Source: Tilletiaria anomala UBC 951 (lineage: Eukaryota; Basidiomycota; Exobasidiomycetes; Georgefischeriales; Tilletiariaceae). Taken from it: 20,145 bases of DNA. Each line of letters begins with the position of its first letter. The stretch's first letter is position 1. The stretch spans positions 1 to 20,145 of the forward strand of contig NW_013546845.1 in NCBI RefSeq assembly GCF_000711695.1. Reading direction: 5' to 3'. The translations under genes and the position numbers were made by a program. Below the pieces are notes generated by a model, which saw only the letters and a list, made by a program, of their open reading frames with translations, was not told the DNA's origin and ran no database searches. Shown here piece by piece: positions 1-11,383 of the stretch.

Positions 1-5
1 CAGAG

Positions 6-25
6 TAACAGTTGTCAAACTGTTA
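6..25. repeat. Small perfect inverted repeat
   Basis: TAACAGTT and AACTGTTA form 8-bp arms around a 4-nt spacer. It could be a protein-binding dyad or chance; nothing nearby decides. Confidence 0.35.
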
Positions 26-409
26 AGAACAGATACTACACTTGATCTAAGCCATATGGCCAGAAGAGTGGGGAAAGGAGAGAAAGAAAGATCAATGCGT
101 CCTTCGGGAAGTATTTATACGTCTGATGTGCACGCAAACGTGACAGATTGTGCATGTGGAGGCGCCCTTTGACACAACCCTAATGTCTTGGACCACATCA
201 ACACACTGCATCACCGCGTCAGCCCCCTTTGCGCACAACCAACAGACAGCACAGATACATGTTGAGAGATATGGGCGACGCGTCCTTGGGCTCAGGCCGC
301 GCAAGTAAGTATACAAAAAAATTGACAGGCGGGTCATGACCCTCCATCGGGGAGCGGAGCTCGCACGCGTCGCCGCCTCCTTATATGTATGTATACTACA
401 TGCACCTCC

Positions 410-1302
410 TCAAACGCTTGCTTGTTTGTACAAGAGCGAACACCGATGAATGAGAAAGCACATGTGAGGTGAACATCTCAGTAATAACGTTTCAGAGTCA
501 ATGATGGCATCGTATGGTCGGTCTCCAGCGAAAGGCGAAAGTTGCGAGCTGATTGACTCTAATCCGAAACCAGGTTGGTAAGACAAGGGACCAGCATCTT
601 TGGCCTCTGGCAGGTGCGTAACTTGTACTTTTCGCAGTGGAATTCGGAGAGATGGTGACAAACATCAACGAAAGGAACACCTGACCGCTGCAATGCGAGT
701 GTTATGTATGTTGTTGTGGATGCAGCTGTCAGTGGAATCAATGGCTATTCAGGCATACTGGCATGGATAGAGAGGGGAGGGAACCAAGAGCGCGTGGCGC
801 TTGCACTTACGTACGCACGCCGTCGGTGATTTCGAGTTTGTAACGTAGCTACGGGCGAAGGGAGGCAGCAAATCTTTTGCAGATTACATACCGGATTGCC
901 CACGTCGATAGCTTCACCATCAATCACCGCCTGCCGAGCAGAACCCACAGTTTCTGAAAAACTGCATCCTATATGTGCCTTGCTCCTTGGAGCACGCGAC
1001 GCCAGCCTTGGCAAAGGGATTGTAGCAATCACCGCTCTGTGCTGTTCAATGCTACTTGCGTGCCGTCCCCACTCGCCAGCCGGCGAGACAGGGCGGCGCG
1101 GTCGCCGAACGCCAGGTCCCTGCTGTGCATGGTCAGCACATCGGACGAGGATCGCAGCCACAGAGCAGCCCGCCGCACGACCAGATGGTGTCCAAGCCAG
1201 TTGCCACCTCTTCAGCGATTCCTCCACAGTGAGCATAGTGCATACATCGGTCCGACAGGCTTTGCCCGTCCCCGCATGCCCCATTGTGCGGTACTGGCAC
1301 AT
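410..1302 (-). other. Coding-like scraps, possible eroded or unrecognised spliced gene
   Basis: On the minus strand an open stretch (to about 892) ends in a GTATGT donor. A 38-nt piece at 811-848 is flanked by a TAG acceptor and a GTAAGT donor. Acceptors at 726-727 and 688-689 then lead into further open sequence. Joining the first two pieces keeps one frame and yields the protein-like run GNPLRYKLEITDGVR. Against a real gene: the first intron would be only 43 nt (849-891), the frames beyond are short, and no domain is recognisable. The right-hand part contains a Trp-rich run (ESLKRWQLAW) not assigned to any family. Treat this as a hint of present or past coding sequence only. Confidence 0.2.
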
Positions 1303-2733
1303 GTCTCGAAATGGAATCAGGGCTGAATGCCGAGTGAACTGTTTTTACCATGTGCAATGCCGAGCCTTGTGTGCGTCTTTATTTGCGCCTCGAGACTTTC
1401 GTCAGGAACGGATGAGGGAAGAATTCGACGAGCATGTCTCGCCAGCTACGTTCATGCAGTTACAGTTTGTACAACAAGTTGTGATACACGACGCGCACCT
1501 TATCCTCACAGTCGACAGTCGCTGTAGACGCCACATGTATGTAAGTATTACACACAGCACCTATGCCTCTTCCGTCCCCTGCCGCCACCCAGCGCACCAC
1601 ATCGACATTTGGACCACGGACGGCTTGGCAGGCCGAAGGGGGTCTCGACAGGCCCCGACTCTGGCTGGAATGTGTGCGGATGTGGCGCAATCGCCTGCGC
1701 CCCGTGCAGAAAGAGACAGAGACAAAGGATAAATGTCGCCAGTCCTTTCGGTGAAACACGTTCATCACAATGGCTCCACGCCAAAATTTGGCGCAAATGT
1801 GAATAATGCTAGAGAGAACTTTGTTTGGGCCAGCTCGGGACTCGGAACTGGCAGACTGTACTGTTGTTTACACGGTTCCAACAGGAGATTGACCGAAGAT
1901 AAGGGTTTCACTGTGTCCCCACTTGCTGCGACACTGTCGTCATTAAGCCAGGCCGCCGCTGCTGCGCTCTGGGACGTCTCTCGGCTGACCTCTACGGTGG
2001 TTACAGGAGAAGCTAAATGAAAATAGCGGCGCAGCATAGCTCTTAACCCATGGCTGCCCTGCGCAAGAGGCAGCATCTCGCCTTTCGCACATCGATACTC
2101 TGCAAGGCGCACTTTCTCTCACGTTGGTCATTGTGGCGGTGAGGTGGCATCTTATCGAACGTAGGGCCTGGGGCATCGTCAGCTTGAAACTCCACAGTCA
2201 TCATCTCAGACCTTCGCAGAGCCTGTGGGCCAGTCGCACTTGCTGTCGTGCCGGGTCCGTCCGCTCTATACGATAGCCAGTACCTATAGGAGGTGCCACC
2301 GTGCCATCGGCCAACTGGGAAAGCATGGATTATGTACCAAACATTCCGAGAACAAATGCACGTATATCATCAGCCTCATGTGTTGTTTCTCCTATGAAGC
2401 GCGAAGGGTATAGTTGGAGAAATACAATGACGCTATGGCGCTCCACGAGTATTCGAGCCCCTGTCTCGAACCCGTCTCGCATGCCCTCACATGGCCGAAT
2501 GGTACGAAGTATAAGATGTACTTCAACCCCTTGCGAAAATTTGATGATGAGCTAGTGGTGACTTCACCGAGGCGCCGAAAGCCCCGATCGCACTTCTGTG
2601 CAATCCGCGCTGTCTCAGCACACTCTGCCTCATCATCATCACACGATGAAAGCAACATGGTGACCATGCGCGCTTTTCGCCCTTCGAGACAAACGGCACG
2701 GCATATACACACCCTTCAGAATCCAGAGTCAAA

Positions 2734-2767
2734 CAGGCACAGCCACAGCCACAGGCACAGAGAGAGG
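2734..2767 (+). repeat. CACAGC-type short tandem repeat
   Basis: A degenerate run of CACAGC/CACAGG hexamers ends in a GA-rich tail. It is simple-sequence DNA with no assigned function. Confidence 0.6.
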
Positions 2768-2991
2768 TGATCGGCGAATCGCTTGGCGAAAATCAAAAAT
2801 TCTCGAATATATCTTACACAGATCTACTCAAGGATATGCTGATAGCTGGGGCTCTGCTCTCCCATCTTGTCTACGAGAGCTTGTTGGAGTTTCGCACGCT
2901 CGCAAGCATCGGTGATCTCACCTCGCAAAGCCATTTCCCATACATCCGAATGCCGATCGGAACATCGTCGCTGCTGTGCGAAGGGAAAAGA

Positions 2992-3016
2992 GCAAAGCTG
3001 GCGGCGCCAGCTTTGC
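2992..3016. repeat. Perfect 11-bp inverted repeat, 3-nt spacer
   Basis: The arms GCAAAGCTGGC and GCCAGCTTTGC are exactly complementary around a GGC spacer, giving a 25-nt dyad. It lies in the gene-poor flank. It could be a DNA-binding dyad or a stem-loop; no gene edge nearby explains it. Confidence 0.6.
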
Positions 3017-3661
3017 CGGCCGCGGACAGAGCGAGGACCGAACAGCCAAGTGGAACGCGTGTTACTTTTGCGACGCTGCACTTCTAAACAACTGGCACGC
3101 GTACAGGCGCACTGAGACGCGTTACGATCTCCCTCGACCCAGAAAGGTCTGGCTGGCTTCTCGTAGCTGGAAGGAGTCAGCAAGGAGGGCACGAACTCCT
3201 GCCGTTTGTTTGTTCCTTTGGTCTGCGCTGCGAAACGACAAAGTAAACTGCGTTGTTTGACCTTTCTGGGTCTGAGAATTGCGTCAGGCTGGCGGCTACT
3301 TTACCCTCTGGCGGGGTCGTGTTTCTTCTCTCGACTAAATATCCTTTTTCACTTTCTCTCCTTCTGTACAGTACATGCACCTGTGCTGCTGGGTGCCTTG
3401 CCGATCATACGCGGTCGAATAGCTTGCTGTGCGTGCTGTCTATGTCATCATGGGTCGCGATGATGCATGTCATCGCCCGTCGTGTGGTGCACGCAATATC
3501 TCCGCGCCATGCGTTCTACGCTCTAAACGTATGCATTCCCAAATTCTGCTTCTACGTTGCGTTCAGGAGCGAGGACCCGACGTCGATATGCTGCTGTTGA
3601 TGATGAGGACGAGCAGGTTGCGGAGACGAGACGAACTGCCTGCTACTACAACGACGCGTCC

Positions 3662-3719
3662 AACTCCAAAAAGAAGTTCCTTGTTTCTTTTTTCTTTTTT
3701 TTAGTGTCGACCTGGAGTT
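3662..3719 (+). repeat. T-rich tract enclosed by a 7-bp inverted repeat
   Basis: AACTCCA at 3662-3668 and its complement TGGAGTT at 3713-3719 flank an A-rich then strongly T-rich stretch (3681-3702), so a longer imperfect stem is possible. It may be a nucleosome-poor poly(dT) element or just low-complexity sequence. Confidence 0.35.
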
Positions 3720-4299
3720 ATGAAAATAAAGAATGTTGACTGGCGTAGTGGCCTGGGGGCCACACCAAGCGCACACCAGCCTACAGCCCACCATGAGCGG
3801 GTAACGACGAGAATTGAGATGGTCCTTTCTTTACAAGCAAGGTCGAACGCCAGGGAGAGGTTCCTGCGAGTGCGAATGCTTGCAAGACGCACACATCCAT
3901 ACACCTAGCCATTTAAAACGAGGCCCCAGTCGCAGGCGATTGGTGTCGCAGCGGGAAGTCCAAGGCGAGAATCACGGCTGGAGACCGACTGGTCCAAGCG
4001 GCTCGCTTGTCTTTCTCCCCTTCAAGGTGTCTCAAGCCCTGCTCTCACTTCCAAAGGAACCCCGTTGCATTCTCCCCGATTCCATTCCGTCCGATGAAAG
4101 AATCTGATCAAGTACACAGTAGGAGCAGCCTCTACACACCTGCACAAGCTGTGACCGCCAGCGTTGCGTGACACCTCTGCCTCTGCATCTCCGATCCTCT
4201 GCCCACTTTGGTTGCTTAACGCGAATGCACACTTGTTAGAAATGCGTCACAACATCCGCCCAGCTTCTTCTGCTGCCGCCTACTAAGTCCATCGCAAGG

Positions 4300-7200
4300 A
4301 TGGCAATCCCGTCTCCGCACAACATTCATACCGGCATCAGCAGAACAGCGCCACCTCCGCAGCCGCGGCCTCCGTCCGGCATCTCGGCAACCGTATCCAT
4401 GACCTCGTCCCCCGCGCTCTCCTCACTGCCAACGAGCTCTATATCGTTTGGCTCTCCGCTCTCCTCCGCGCTAGACAAAGCGTACAGCAACAACGTTGCT
4501 CACTACACTACTGCACCTCGCAGAGGCGACAATCGCCCGCTCCCTGTTCCCCTCGTCTGCAGAGGCTCTGAGGACCCTGCGACCTCGTCCTCTAGAAGCA
4601 ACAGAGACAGAGACGGCAATAGAGACAGCGGTATCGTGCTTCCGCGTGCAGCACCACTAATCTTGAACGGCTCGACGCACCGTGATCACCACCCGCATCG
4701 GGTCGGGAGCGACGGCGCCATCGCTCCGTCCCTCATCATACCCTCCACCCGTGCGGACAGCGACAGCGCAGCCAGGATGCCCACAGGTCATGCTTCGCTC
4801 GACAAGCTCTCCGCTTCGACCGACGCATCGTGCAGCAGTGGCAGCAGCAGCAACGACCACTCGGCGTGCGGCAGCCTTGGCTGCTCAGCCGAGGTACTTC
4901 CTCACCAGCAGCAACAGCAGGCCGTCAACGAGCGCAAGCGCGAGCTGGAGGACGAAGAAGTAGAAAAAGAAGAAGAAGAAGAGCTCGAGGCCGAGAGCGG
5001 GGACCAGGTCGGCAACCTCAGGTCGCGCAGCAGCCTCGAGGCCGGTGGAAGCGGCAGCGGGTCGGAGCGCAAGCCCGGGAGCATGAAGCATGTCAAGGGC
5101 AACAGCAAGGACAGCAGTCGGCGTGCATCGTCGTCGTCATCGTCATCGTCGTCGCGATCACCCGCCAAGCCGAACGAATCCTCTCCATCTTCCTCTATAG
5201 CCACCGGCAACAGCTTCGGTGCTGCCGGTTCCAGCGGCGTCAGGAGCGAGGGTACGATACTCTGTGGCACCGGCGAAGCGGCCGGTACCGGCGGCATTGA
5301 AAGCAGTCCTACCGGCTCACCTCGCGGCATTGGTGGGCCACGCAGGCTGCGCTCCTCCTCCTCTACGCACTCCAGCTCCGTTGGCAGCGTTACTGGTATC
5401 CTCGGCCAGTCGCCCTCGTCGGCCGCTTCATCGGCATCACCCGGCGTCGGAGTTGTCGCGGGCGGCAAGCCGCGCAGGAAGTTTGCACCGTCTATCCCAC
5501 AGCGTCGCGTCTCTGCGCCGCTCGAGCTGCTCACAAACGGTGGTGGTGCTGCAGGCGGGAATGGCGTGGGTTTCGGTGCGAGCGGGTCAAACGGCACCGC
5601 GCTGAATGGATCAAGCCACGGAGTCGTGCCCGTCGCGAGCGCGCAGAGCATCCTCCATGCCGTCGCCGCGTTCCGAGAGTCACAGCAACAGCTACAGCAG
5701 CAACGCGAGTCGTACATGCCCAGCGGCAATAGTGCAGCAGCTGCCACGACGACCGGTCTCGGCATCAGCGGCTCCGGTGCGTCTCCTGTGATACCCCCTT
5801 CCTATGCCTCTGCTGCGCGATCAACCAAAGCTGGCCCTGGCGCCGGTGAGAGCAACATGACGCCTATCGCCGCTCGGTTCGCCAGTTCTGCCTGGAGGGA
5901 CACCGGTGGGACGCTGCCAAGCGTCAGCACTGCGATCAGCGTCCCTGCGACCGACAGCACCGGCAGCATCTATAGCACGGCCAGCGCTACGCTTTCCGCA
6001 TCGCACTCGCTCGCGTTCGGACACGGGCTCAGCAATGGCAAGCTCCCCAGTGCCCCGTCGAACAGCGCGGCTATCCCTGCAACGGCCGCGCTGGTGCGAG
6101 CTGGCGAAGAGGCAGACGCCGCGCGCGCCCGCAATAGGAGCGAGCCCAAGCCGCCGACCGCGAGTAGCAAGAGCAAGGGTAAAGGCAAAGCCGGTGGCAG
6201 CAGCGAGGGCAGCGCGCATCACAAGGCGCTGCTGCGCGGCTCGACGGGGACGAGCGAGTCGCTGCATTCCTCCGAACATGAGGAGCAGCAGATCATGTCG
6301 CTGTCCGATCTGATCGATTTCAGTGGCGCCGCCGAACCCCTCAACAACGACGACCAGCGTAAAGACCCGTACGCGCTGCTCGCGCGCGAAGGCAGTGTCG
6401 AGTACCTTCGCGATCTCGACCCCGCGCACCAGGCGCACGTCGCTAGCGTCGGGGACGCGCCTGCCGGGGTCGGAGGAACCGGAGCCGCAAAAGCAGGAGT
6501 AGGAGGAGGGGTGGTCAATGCGTCGCGCAGGGCCTCGAACAGCTCCATGCGCACCGTCTCTGACTACGGCGACGAGGAGGCGCAGCTCATGACGGCCACC
6601 AAGGTCGAACGCAGCTCAGCGATCACGTCGCCAGTCATACCGAGCCTGCTGCGCAAGAGCAACATCGTGCATGGCAAGCGAGCGACACGCCACTCGTCTT
6701 CGCAGCATGCAGGCAACAAGGACGGCGTCGAGTCGAGCCCATCCGCCTCGTCCCCCGGCAGCATCACGCCCAGCACGTCCGCGCAGTCGTTTGCGACCGC
6801 CTCGCCTGGCTTCGACTCGCCGGCCACAGGGACTGTCGCCAACGCTGCCGGCACGCCGGCCGTACCGAGCAGCCCTGACTCGGGGCGCTTCGGTCTGTCG
6901 CGCGGGTTTTCCGGCGCTCGAACGCCCACAACTTCCTGCGGCAAGCAGCGCAAGAGCCCGCCTGTGCCGCTGCGCCTGCGCGACGCCAACACGGACGCCT
7001 TTCAGCACTCCGCATCAAACCAAGTGTCGTCTGCTGCTGCTGCGCTGACCGAACGCCTGCGCTCCCCTGTGGCGAGCCCGACCGCGACGTCGAGTCCGAT
7101 GCAGCCTTTGCCACTAACAGGGCCGCCAAGCGAGCCTTTACCGCCGGTTCCCTCGACACCGAGTAGCACACACATGGCGGCCGGCCTACTCTGCAAGAAC

Positions 7201-10149
7201 AGCGCTGGCGCCGTTGTTGAGAAGGAAGCGGCCAACAGTCCGAGGGTAGTGATACAGCCGGAAACGCCGCCTTCCTCTGGTGCCAACTCGGCTATCGCCT
7301 TGCCGGAGCGCTCGAGCAACCTGAAATTGGCGGGCCCGTATCTTTCTGGGAATGCTACCACTTCTTCTGCATCTGTCCCAACCTCGGTTCCTAGGTCAAG
7401 GTCTGCCACAGTTCCTGCTCCCACACCTGCTGCAGTCACTGCGCCAACTCCGACGAACTTTGCTACGTCGACGCCATCGGCTCCTGCCTTCGCGTCAACG
7501 AGGCTGCAAGGTCAGACTTCCCTCTCCTCAGCAACAGGCATAGAAGTCCTGCGCCTTCCTTCTCCCTCAGAGCAAGGCAGATCGTCTGGCAGGACGCGCA
7601 CGCGAAGCAATGGTAGCCTTGAGATGGGTGGCGTTAGAGTCCTCATGCTGCCTTCGCCGCGTCAGTCCTCTCGTCCGTCATCGAGTCCGTTGGTCACAAA
7701 GGCCACTGCGCTCTCGACATCGTCTTCGCCGTCCTCCTTCGCCGGCGATGCTGGCAAGTCGCCGAGGGGTTTCCCACGTAGTGTTGGTGACGAGGTTGAT
7801 GCGGCCGGCGCTGCCCCGGAATCCAGCGACAGTGGCTATGGGCTTCGCGCTCGAACCAACAGCCAGGTGAGCAATTTCAGCATGCTCACTAGACGCGAAA
7901 GTGTACCTGTCACCAGCCGGCGAGCTGAGATGGAGGAAGACAGGGTCAGCGCGAACAGATCAGACGTCTTGAAGCGCGCCGAGTCTCGCTTTACGGGTGC
8001 TTTCGGAGGTGCGTGAGCGTTGTGGCGTTTTCATCATGTCTTCCCTTGCAGGCTGACATTGCACCGTTCTGTCTGTTAGAAATCGCTGACGCGTTTAAGG
8101 TCATGGTCGCTGAGAAGAAGATGCTGGAGCAATTTGTCAAATCTTCGGAGCTTGGAGGGAGCCACTCGGGGGGACATGGCGAAGAGAATGCAGTAGAGCC
8201 GATGCGACGCCAGGTCGCGTCGTTGACTGCCAAGCTGGAAACAAGCTCGGTGGAGATTAAGCAGCTCCTCGAGCTCCTAGACCAACAGTCGGCGACCATC
8301 ACCCTCATGGCAGAGACCCATCAGAAGGAGCTGCGTCTGGGCGCCGAGGAGGTCGACGAGCTGGGGAATGAGCTGGAGCAGGTATCCCAAGAAGCCAAGA
8401 TCCACCGAGCGAATGCCATCAAGCTCACGCAGCAGCTGGAAGAAGCTCTAACCGAAGGCGTTTCGCTCCGAGCGGAGTGCTTGAAGCACAAGACAGAGTC
8501 CAGCGAAAGGCTGCAGCAGCTGCAGCAGCTGAGATCAGCGCACGAGCGGCTTCAAAAAGACCTCACGCAAGCGCGCGCAATTCAAACCGAGGCCATTGGT
8601 GTGCACGAAGGCAAAGCAAAGGAGCTACAGGCAAAGATCGAGCAGGCTGACTCGGACCGCTCAGCGCTGGAGGCAGCGCGGATAGAGCTGATGAAACAGA
8701 TCGATGGCGCGCAGTCTGAGAGCGGCAAGCAAGCGCAGAAGGCTGCAGCTGCCGAAGCCGAACTGAAGCGCGTGACTCTGCGGCTCCAAGAAGAGCTGCA
8801 GAGCGTGCGAGATGGGTACGAAGCTCGCATGAGTGATACGACCGCTCTGTATTCCTCTGAGGTGGCCGATCTACAGGCGGCGCTGCAGGCTGCTGGAGGT
8901 GAGACAGGACAGCATGTTGCGATCCAGAACCGACTGCACTCTCTTGTATCGGAGCACCAGGTTGCGTTGGCTTCCCACCGAGCTCAAGCAGACAAGGTCA
9001 GGTCCGAGCTGCGCGCAGCGCATGCCCGGGAGCTTGAGGCCTTGGAGAGTAGGGCTCTCGCACACAAGGCGGAAGCGGATGCATCATATTCCAAGGTCAA
9101 GATGTTGGCCGACGAGTCTGCGGTACGTGACTTGCAGATCGAGACTTTGCAAACTCAGTTGGCGCGGATGGTCGAAGAGCTCGCTGCAAAGGACAATGAA
9201 CTGGTCGCTGCCAAGTTGCGCGGTAATGCCTTGCAAGAAGAGCTGCTTCAAAGGCCAAAATCTGCCGGTGGGAATTCGACTCACTCTATCCCCGAGAGCT
9301 TTGTCGACGACCAAAAGACGGAGCTCTCTGATCTGCAAAAGGCGCAGAGTGCGCACCAACTAATACAAGCCAATTCGCAACGGGTTTTCGACTCGCAACA
9401 GATGGAGATCAAGAAGCTACAGACAGAAATACAGACGCTTCGCAGCGAACATCTCTTGGCTCTGGGTGCTGTGGACAAGGCGCGCGCTAGGGCAGACCAC
9501 GCCGAGCAGGAACAGAGCTCGCTGAAGGAGGAGCTTGCTGAAATGCAGGCCAAGTTGGCTTCTTTCATGTCGAGTACGAAGATGGTGAGTCAATGCTGCG
9601 GGGGCCCGGGATCCGATCGCAGCGCCGCTGACCCTGTAATCATTCTGCGTTCAGCCCGAAGACGGCCATGAGTCTGCGGATTCGCTGCGCAGCCAACTAG
9701 CTGATCAGCGCGCCCGAGAGACGACGATCCTGACTGCATACAAACAGCTGCGAGATGAACTGCGCAAGATGCAAGCCGTGCAGTCGAAAGAGAAGCGGTC
9801 AGGCTTCCTTGTCCGACCGGGCACGTCCTCAGCCCAGGAGGACGGCAGCAGCAAGTCACCGCGTCAGCTCAAGCGGCTGTCGTTGCCTGTCCAGGATCTC
9901 GGTAGCATTCCACGCATGTTCGCTGACAGCGCAGGCACGCCGAACCGACCGAAAAGCGCAACCTCGCATCCGCCTCCGTCCATGCGGCACCTCTCGCTGA
10001 CGTCGAGCCAGGTTGACAGCATCCGCGCCGCTTGCGAACGAGGCCCTGATGACGACGAGAGCGAGATTGTGCTCAGTCCGCAAGTCGCGACACACCACGA
10101 ACGCGAGTCCACCGACGCCTGTAGCTTCCGACAGCAGATGGTGCCTTGA
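4300..10149 (+). CDS. Large Ser-rich and coiled-coil protein, unrecognised
   Basis: There are three exons, 4300-8008, 8080-9584 and 9655-10149, with introns of 71 and 70 nt, both GT-AG and both with a CTGAC branch-like site. Exon lengths sum to 5709 nt, encoding 1902 residues. The ATG has a good context (A at -3, G at +4). Residues 1 to about 1230 are low-complexity and Ser/Gly/Ala/Pro-rich, with an acidic run near residues 217-230, nine Ser in a row encoded at 5128-5154, and basic and proline motifs such as RPLPVPL (79-85). A less biased acidic block starts near residue 666 (SLSDLIDF). Residues about 1240-1775 form long coiled-coil heptads rich in Leu, Glu, Gln and Lys. The last 130 residues are again disordered. 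There is no signal peptide or membrane span, so a cytoplasmic scaffold, cell-end or cytoskeletal role is plausible but is inference. It converges on the SPC24 gene. Confidence 0.85.
5128..5154 (+). repeat. TCG/TCA serine-codon microsatellite
   Basis: Nine serine codons (TCG or TCA) in a row lie inside exon 1 of the coiled-coil gene. It is a likely site of length variation between strains. Confidence 0.8.
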
Positions 10150-10398
10150 GACGCTACGGCGCGTTCTTCCATCGATTGTTATTTTCTTCTCTTCTATTCA
10201 GATACAGCAGGCTAAGCTGTGTGTAGCGTACAGCTTATGCTCGGACTTGTACTTGCGAACTTCCATACCCCCACCGCCCAGCGGGGCAAAAATGATTATA
10301 CATGCGTTGCGTTCACTTGCAAAGAAGCAAAGTTTCTGCAAGAAAGACTGTTGTACAACACGAAGCGGACGCGCACACATCGAAAGACACAGAGTGCT
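10150..10398. other. Convergent 3' intergenic region
   Basis: These 249 bases lie between the stop codons of the coiled-coil gene (plus) and SPC24 (minus) and must hold both 3' ends. A pyrimidine-rich stretch sits at about 10178-10200. I see no canonical AATAAA on the plus strand and no further gene. Confidence 0.6.
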
Positions 10399-11383
10399 CT
10401 ACGCCACAGCTTTCCAAAGCTGGTCGGCGAGTGCGATGGGCGAGAGGTCCTGCGCGGCGAGATATTCCTGGCTGACGTTCATGAGCAGCGACGTTTGTCG
10501 TTTCTTTGAGATTACCGTTAGCTCCTCGAATGGCGCCCCGCCCGGTGCCAGCGTGGCACTCTTGCTCGAATCATACAGCGGCATGAAGCCGATTGAGCGC
10601 AAGATCTTGAGCATGATCCTGGTGCCATAGAGAGGAAGAAAGAGCAACAATTGTCAGCAATACATGCTGGACGGCATGCTTTATGGCAGCGGACTCACGC
10701 ATCGCCATCTACATCCATGCCTTCAGCCGGATCCTCAGCATCCATCGCTTCGATGCGCTCCTCCTCTGCCACTTTACTGTGCTCGAGCCTCTCGATGGCG
10801 ACCTGCAGCTCGGCGTTGGCCTTGGCCAGCGCGAACTTTTCCGTGTTGAGGCGCTCCATCTCGGCTGCGTGCACACGCTCGGTGCGCCAGTCTGCGATGC
10901 CGCGCTCGGACTGCGAGGCAATGAGGGAGAGCTGCCGCTTAAGGTCTGGTGACGGAGCGGAGCAAGGCGAGACGTGACGTGACGCGCGGTCAGCCCCCCG
11001 AGCCTCAAGTTCACCGCCATCCTCGATGGATCAGACATCTCGCCCGGTACGCACCTTCGAGTTCCTTCCTGATCCCACTCCGCTCGATCTTTCGCTTCTC
11101 TTCTATCGTCCTCTTGAGGCGCTTGATCTCTCGGATCTCGTCCAGCTCCTTTGTGTCCTTCATTAGCGCCTTGATCTCTGGGATCATCGCCCTGCGCGGG
11201 CGCCAAAACAGACAGATGGAGCGAGTTGGTTAGTCACTGATCTGACCTGACCTGTGAGGAGATGCAAAAGGCTGCTGCTGCTGTTGCCTGCCACACTCAC
11301 ATGACATCCTCGGGCTCTTGCAGGCCGCTCAGCGCGAGCCCTTGATCCTGCACCTCGCCTAGCGGGAGCGTGCTGTCTCTCAT
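10399..11383 (-). CDS. SPC24: Kinetochore protein Spc24 (Ndc80 complex subunit)
   Basis: Four exons in reading order, 11383-11301, 11191-11055, 10945-10699 and 10618-10399, are separated by introns of 109, 109 and 80 nt, all GT-AG. They sum to 687 nt and encode 228 residues, close to the usual 200-230 for fungal Spc24. A short N-terminal part is followed by a coiled coil (about 40-150) with the run HAAEMERLNTEKFALAK (99-115), which resembles a segment I recall as conserved in fungal Spc24. An acidic linker (about 138-155) precedes a C-terminal globular part beginning ILKILRSIGF-like at 157-167 and ending near a Trp (DQLWKAVA), as in the Spc24 RWD fold. In this family Spc24 pairs with Spc25 and links Ndc80-Nuf2 to the inner kinetochore. 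It is divergent from the AGTRAP-like gene. The identification is from remembered motifs, not a search. Confidence 0.82.

Larger units (their letters stand above)
1..4299. other. Gene-poor left flank, no convincing complete gene
   Basis: This 4.3-kb stretch is less GC-rich than the genes to its right, and both strands are broken by stops into open frames mostly under 120 codons. The two longest frames (896-1732 plus, 278 codons; 745-1302 minus, 185 codons) overlap each other in antisense and match no family I recognise. Scraps on the minus strand look somewhat protein-like (about 410-1330 and 2830-2990), but I could not join them into a gene with confidence. No tRNA, rRNA or CRISPR structure was seen. 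The last several hundred bases before 4300 must include the promoter and leader of the coiled-coil gene. The region could be long intergenic DNA, a decayed gene cluster, or hold an unrecognised multi-exon gene. Confidence 0.5.

Noticed and set aside
896-1732. 278-codon plus-strand frame in the left flank
   Set aside because: It is Cys/Arg/His-rich, lacks an ATG at its left edge, overlaps an antisense open frame and shows no domain.
2414-2770. 118-codon plus-strand frame
   Set aside because: It opens at TTG right after a stop and ends in a low-complexity HSHSHRHRER run. It is opposed by a 106-codon antisense frame and has no recognisable motif.
4902-5765. 287-codon antisense frame inside the coiled-coil gene
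   Set aside because: It mirrors Ser/Gly-rich codons of the sense strand and has leucine- and aspartate-run composition with no family match.
8009-8051. Alternative acceptor at 8050-8051 for the first intron of the coiled-coil gene
   Set aside because: With either nearby donor (8009 or 8013) it breaks the frame. The acceptor at 8078-8079 keeps it and leaves the CTGAC branch site at a normal distance.
8013-9671. The coiled-coil frame as a separate gene starting near 8013
   Set aside because: There is no ATG at the frame's left edge, and a GT-AG intron (8009-8079) with a CTGAC branch site fuses it in phase to the upstream exon. The three-exon sum is divisible by three.
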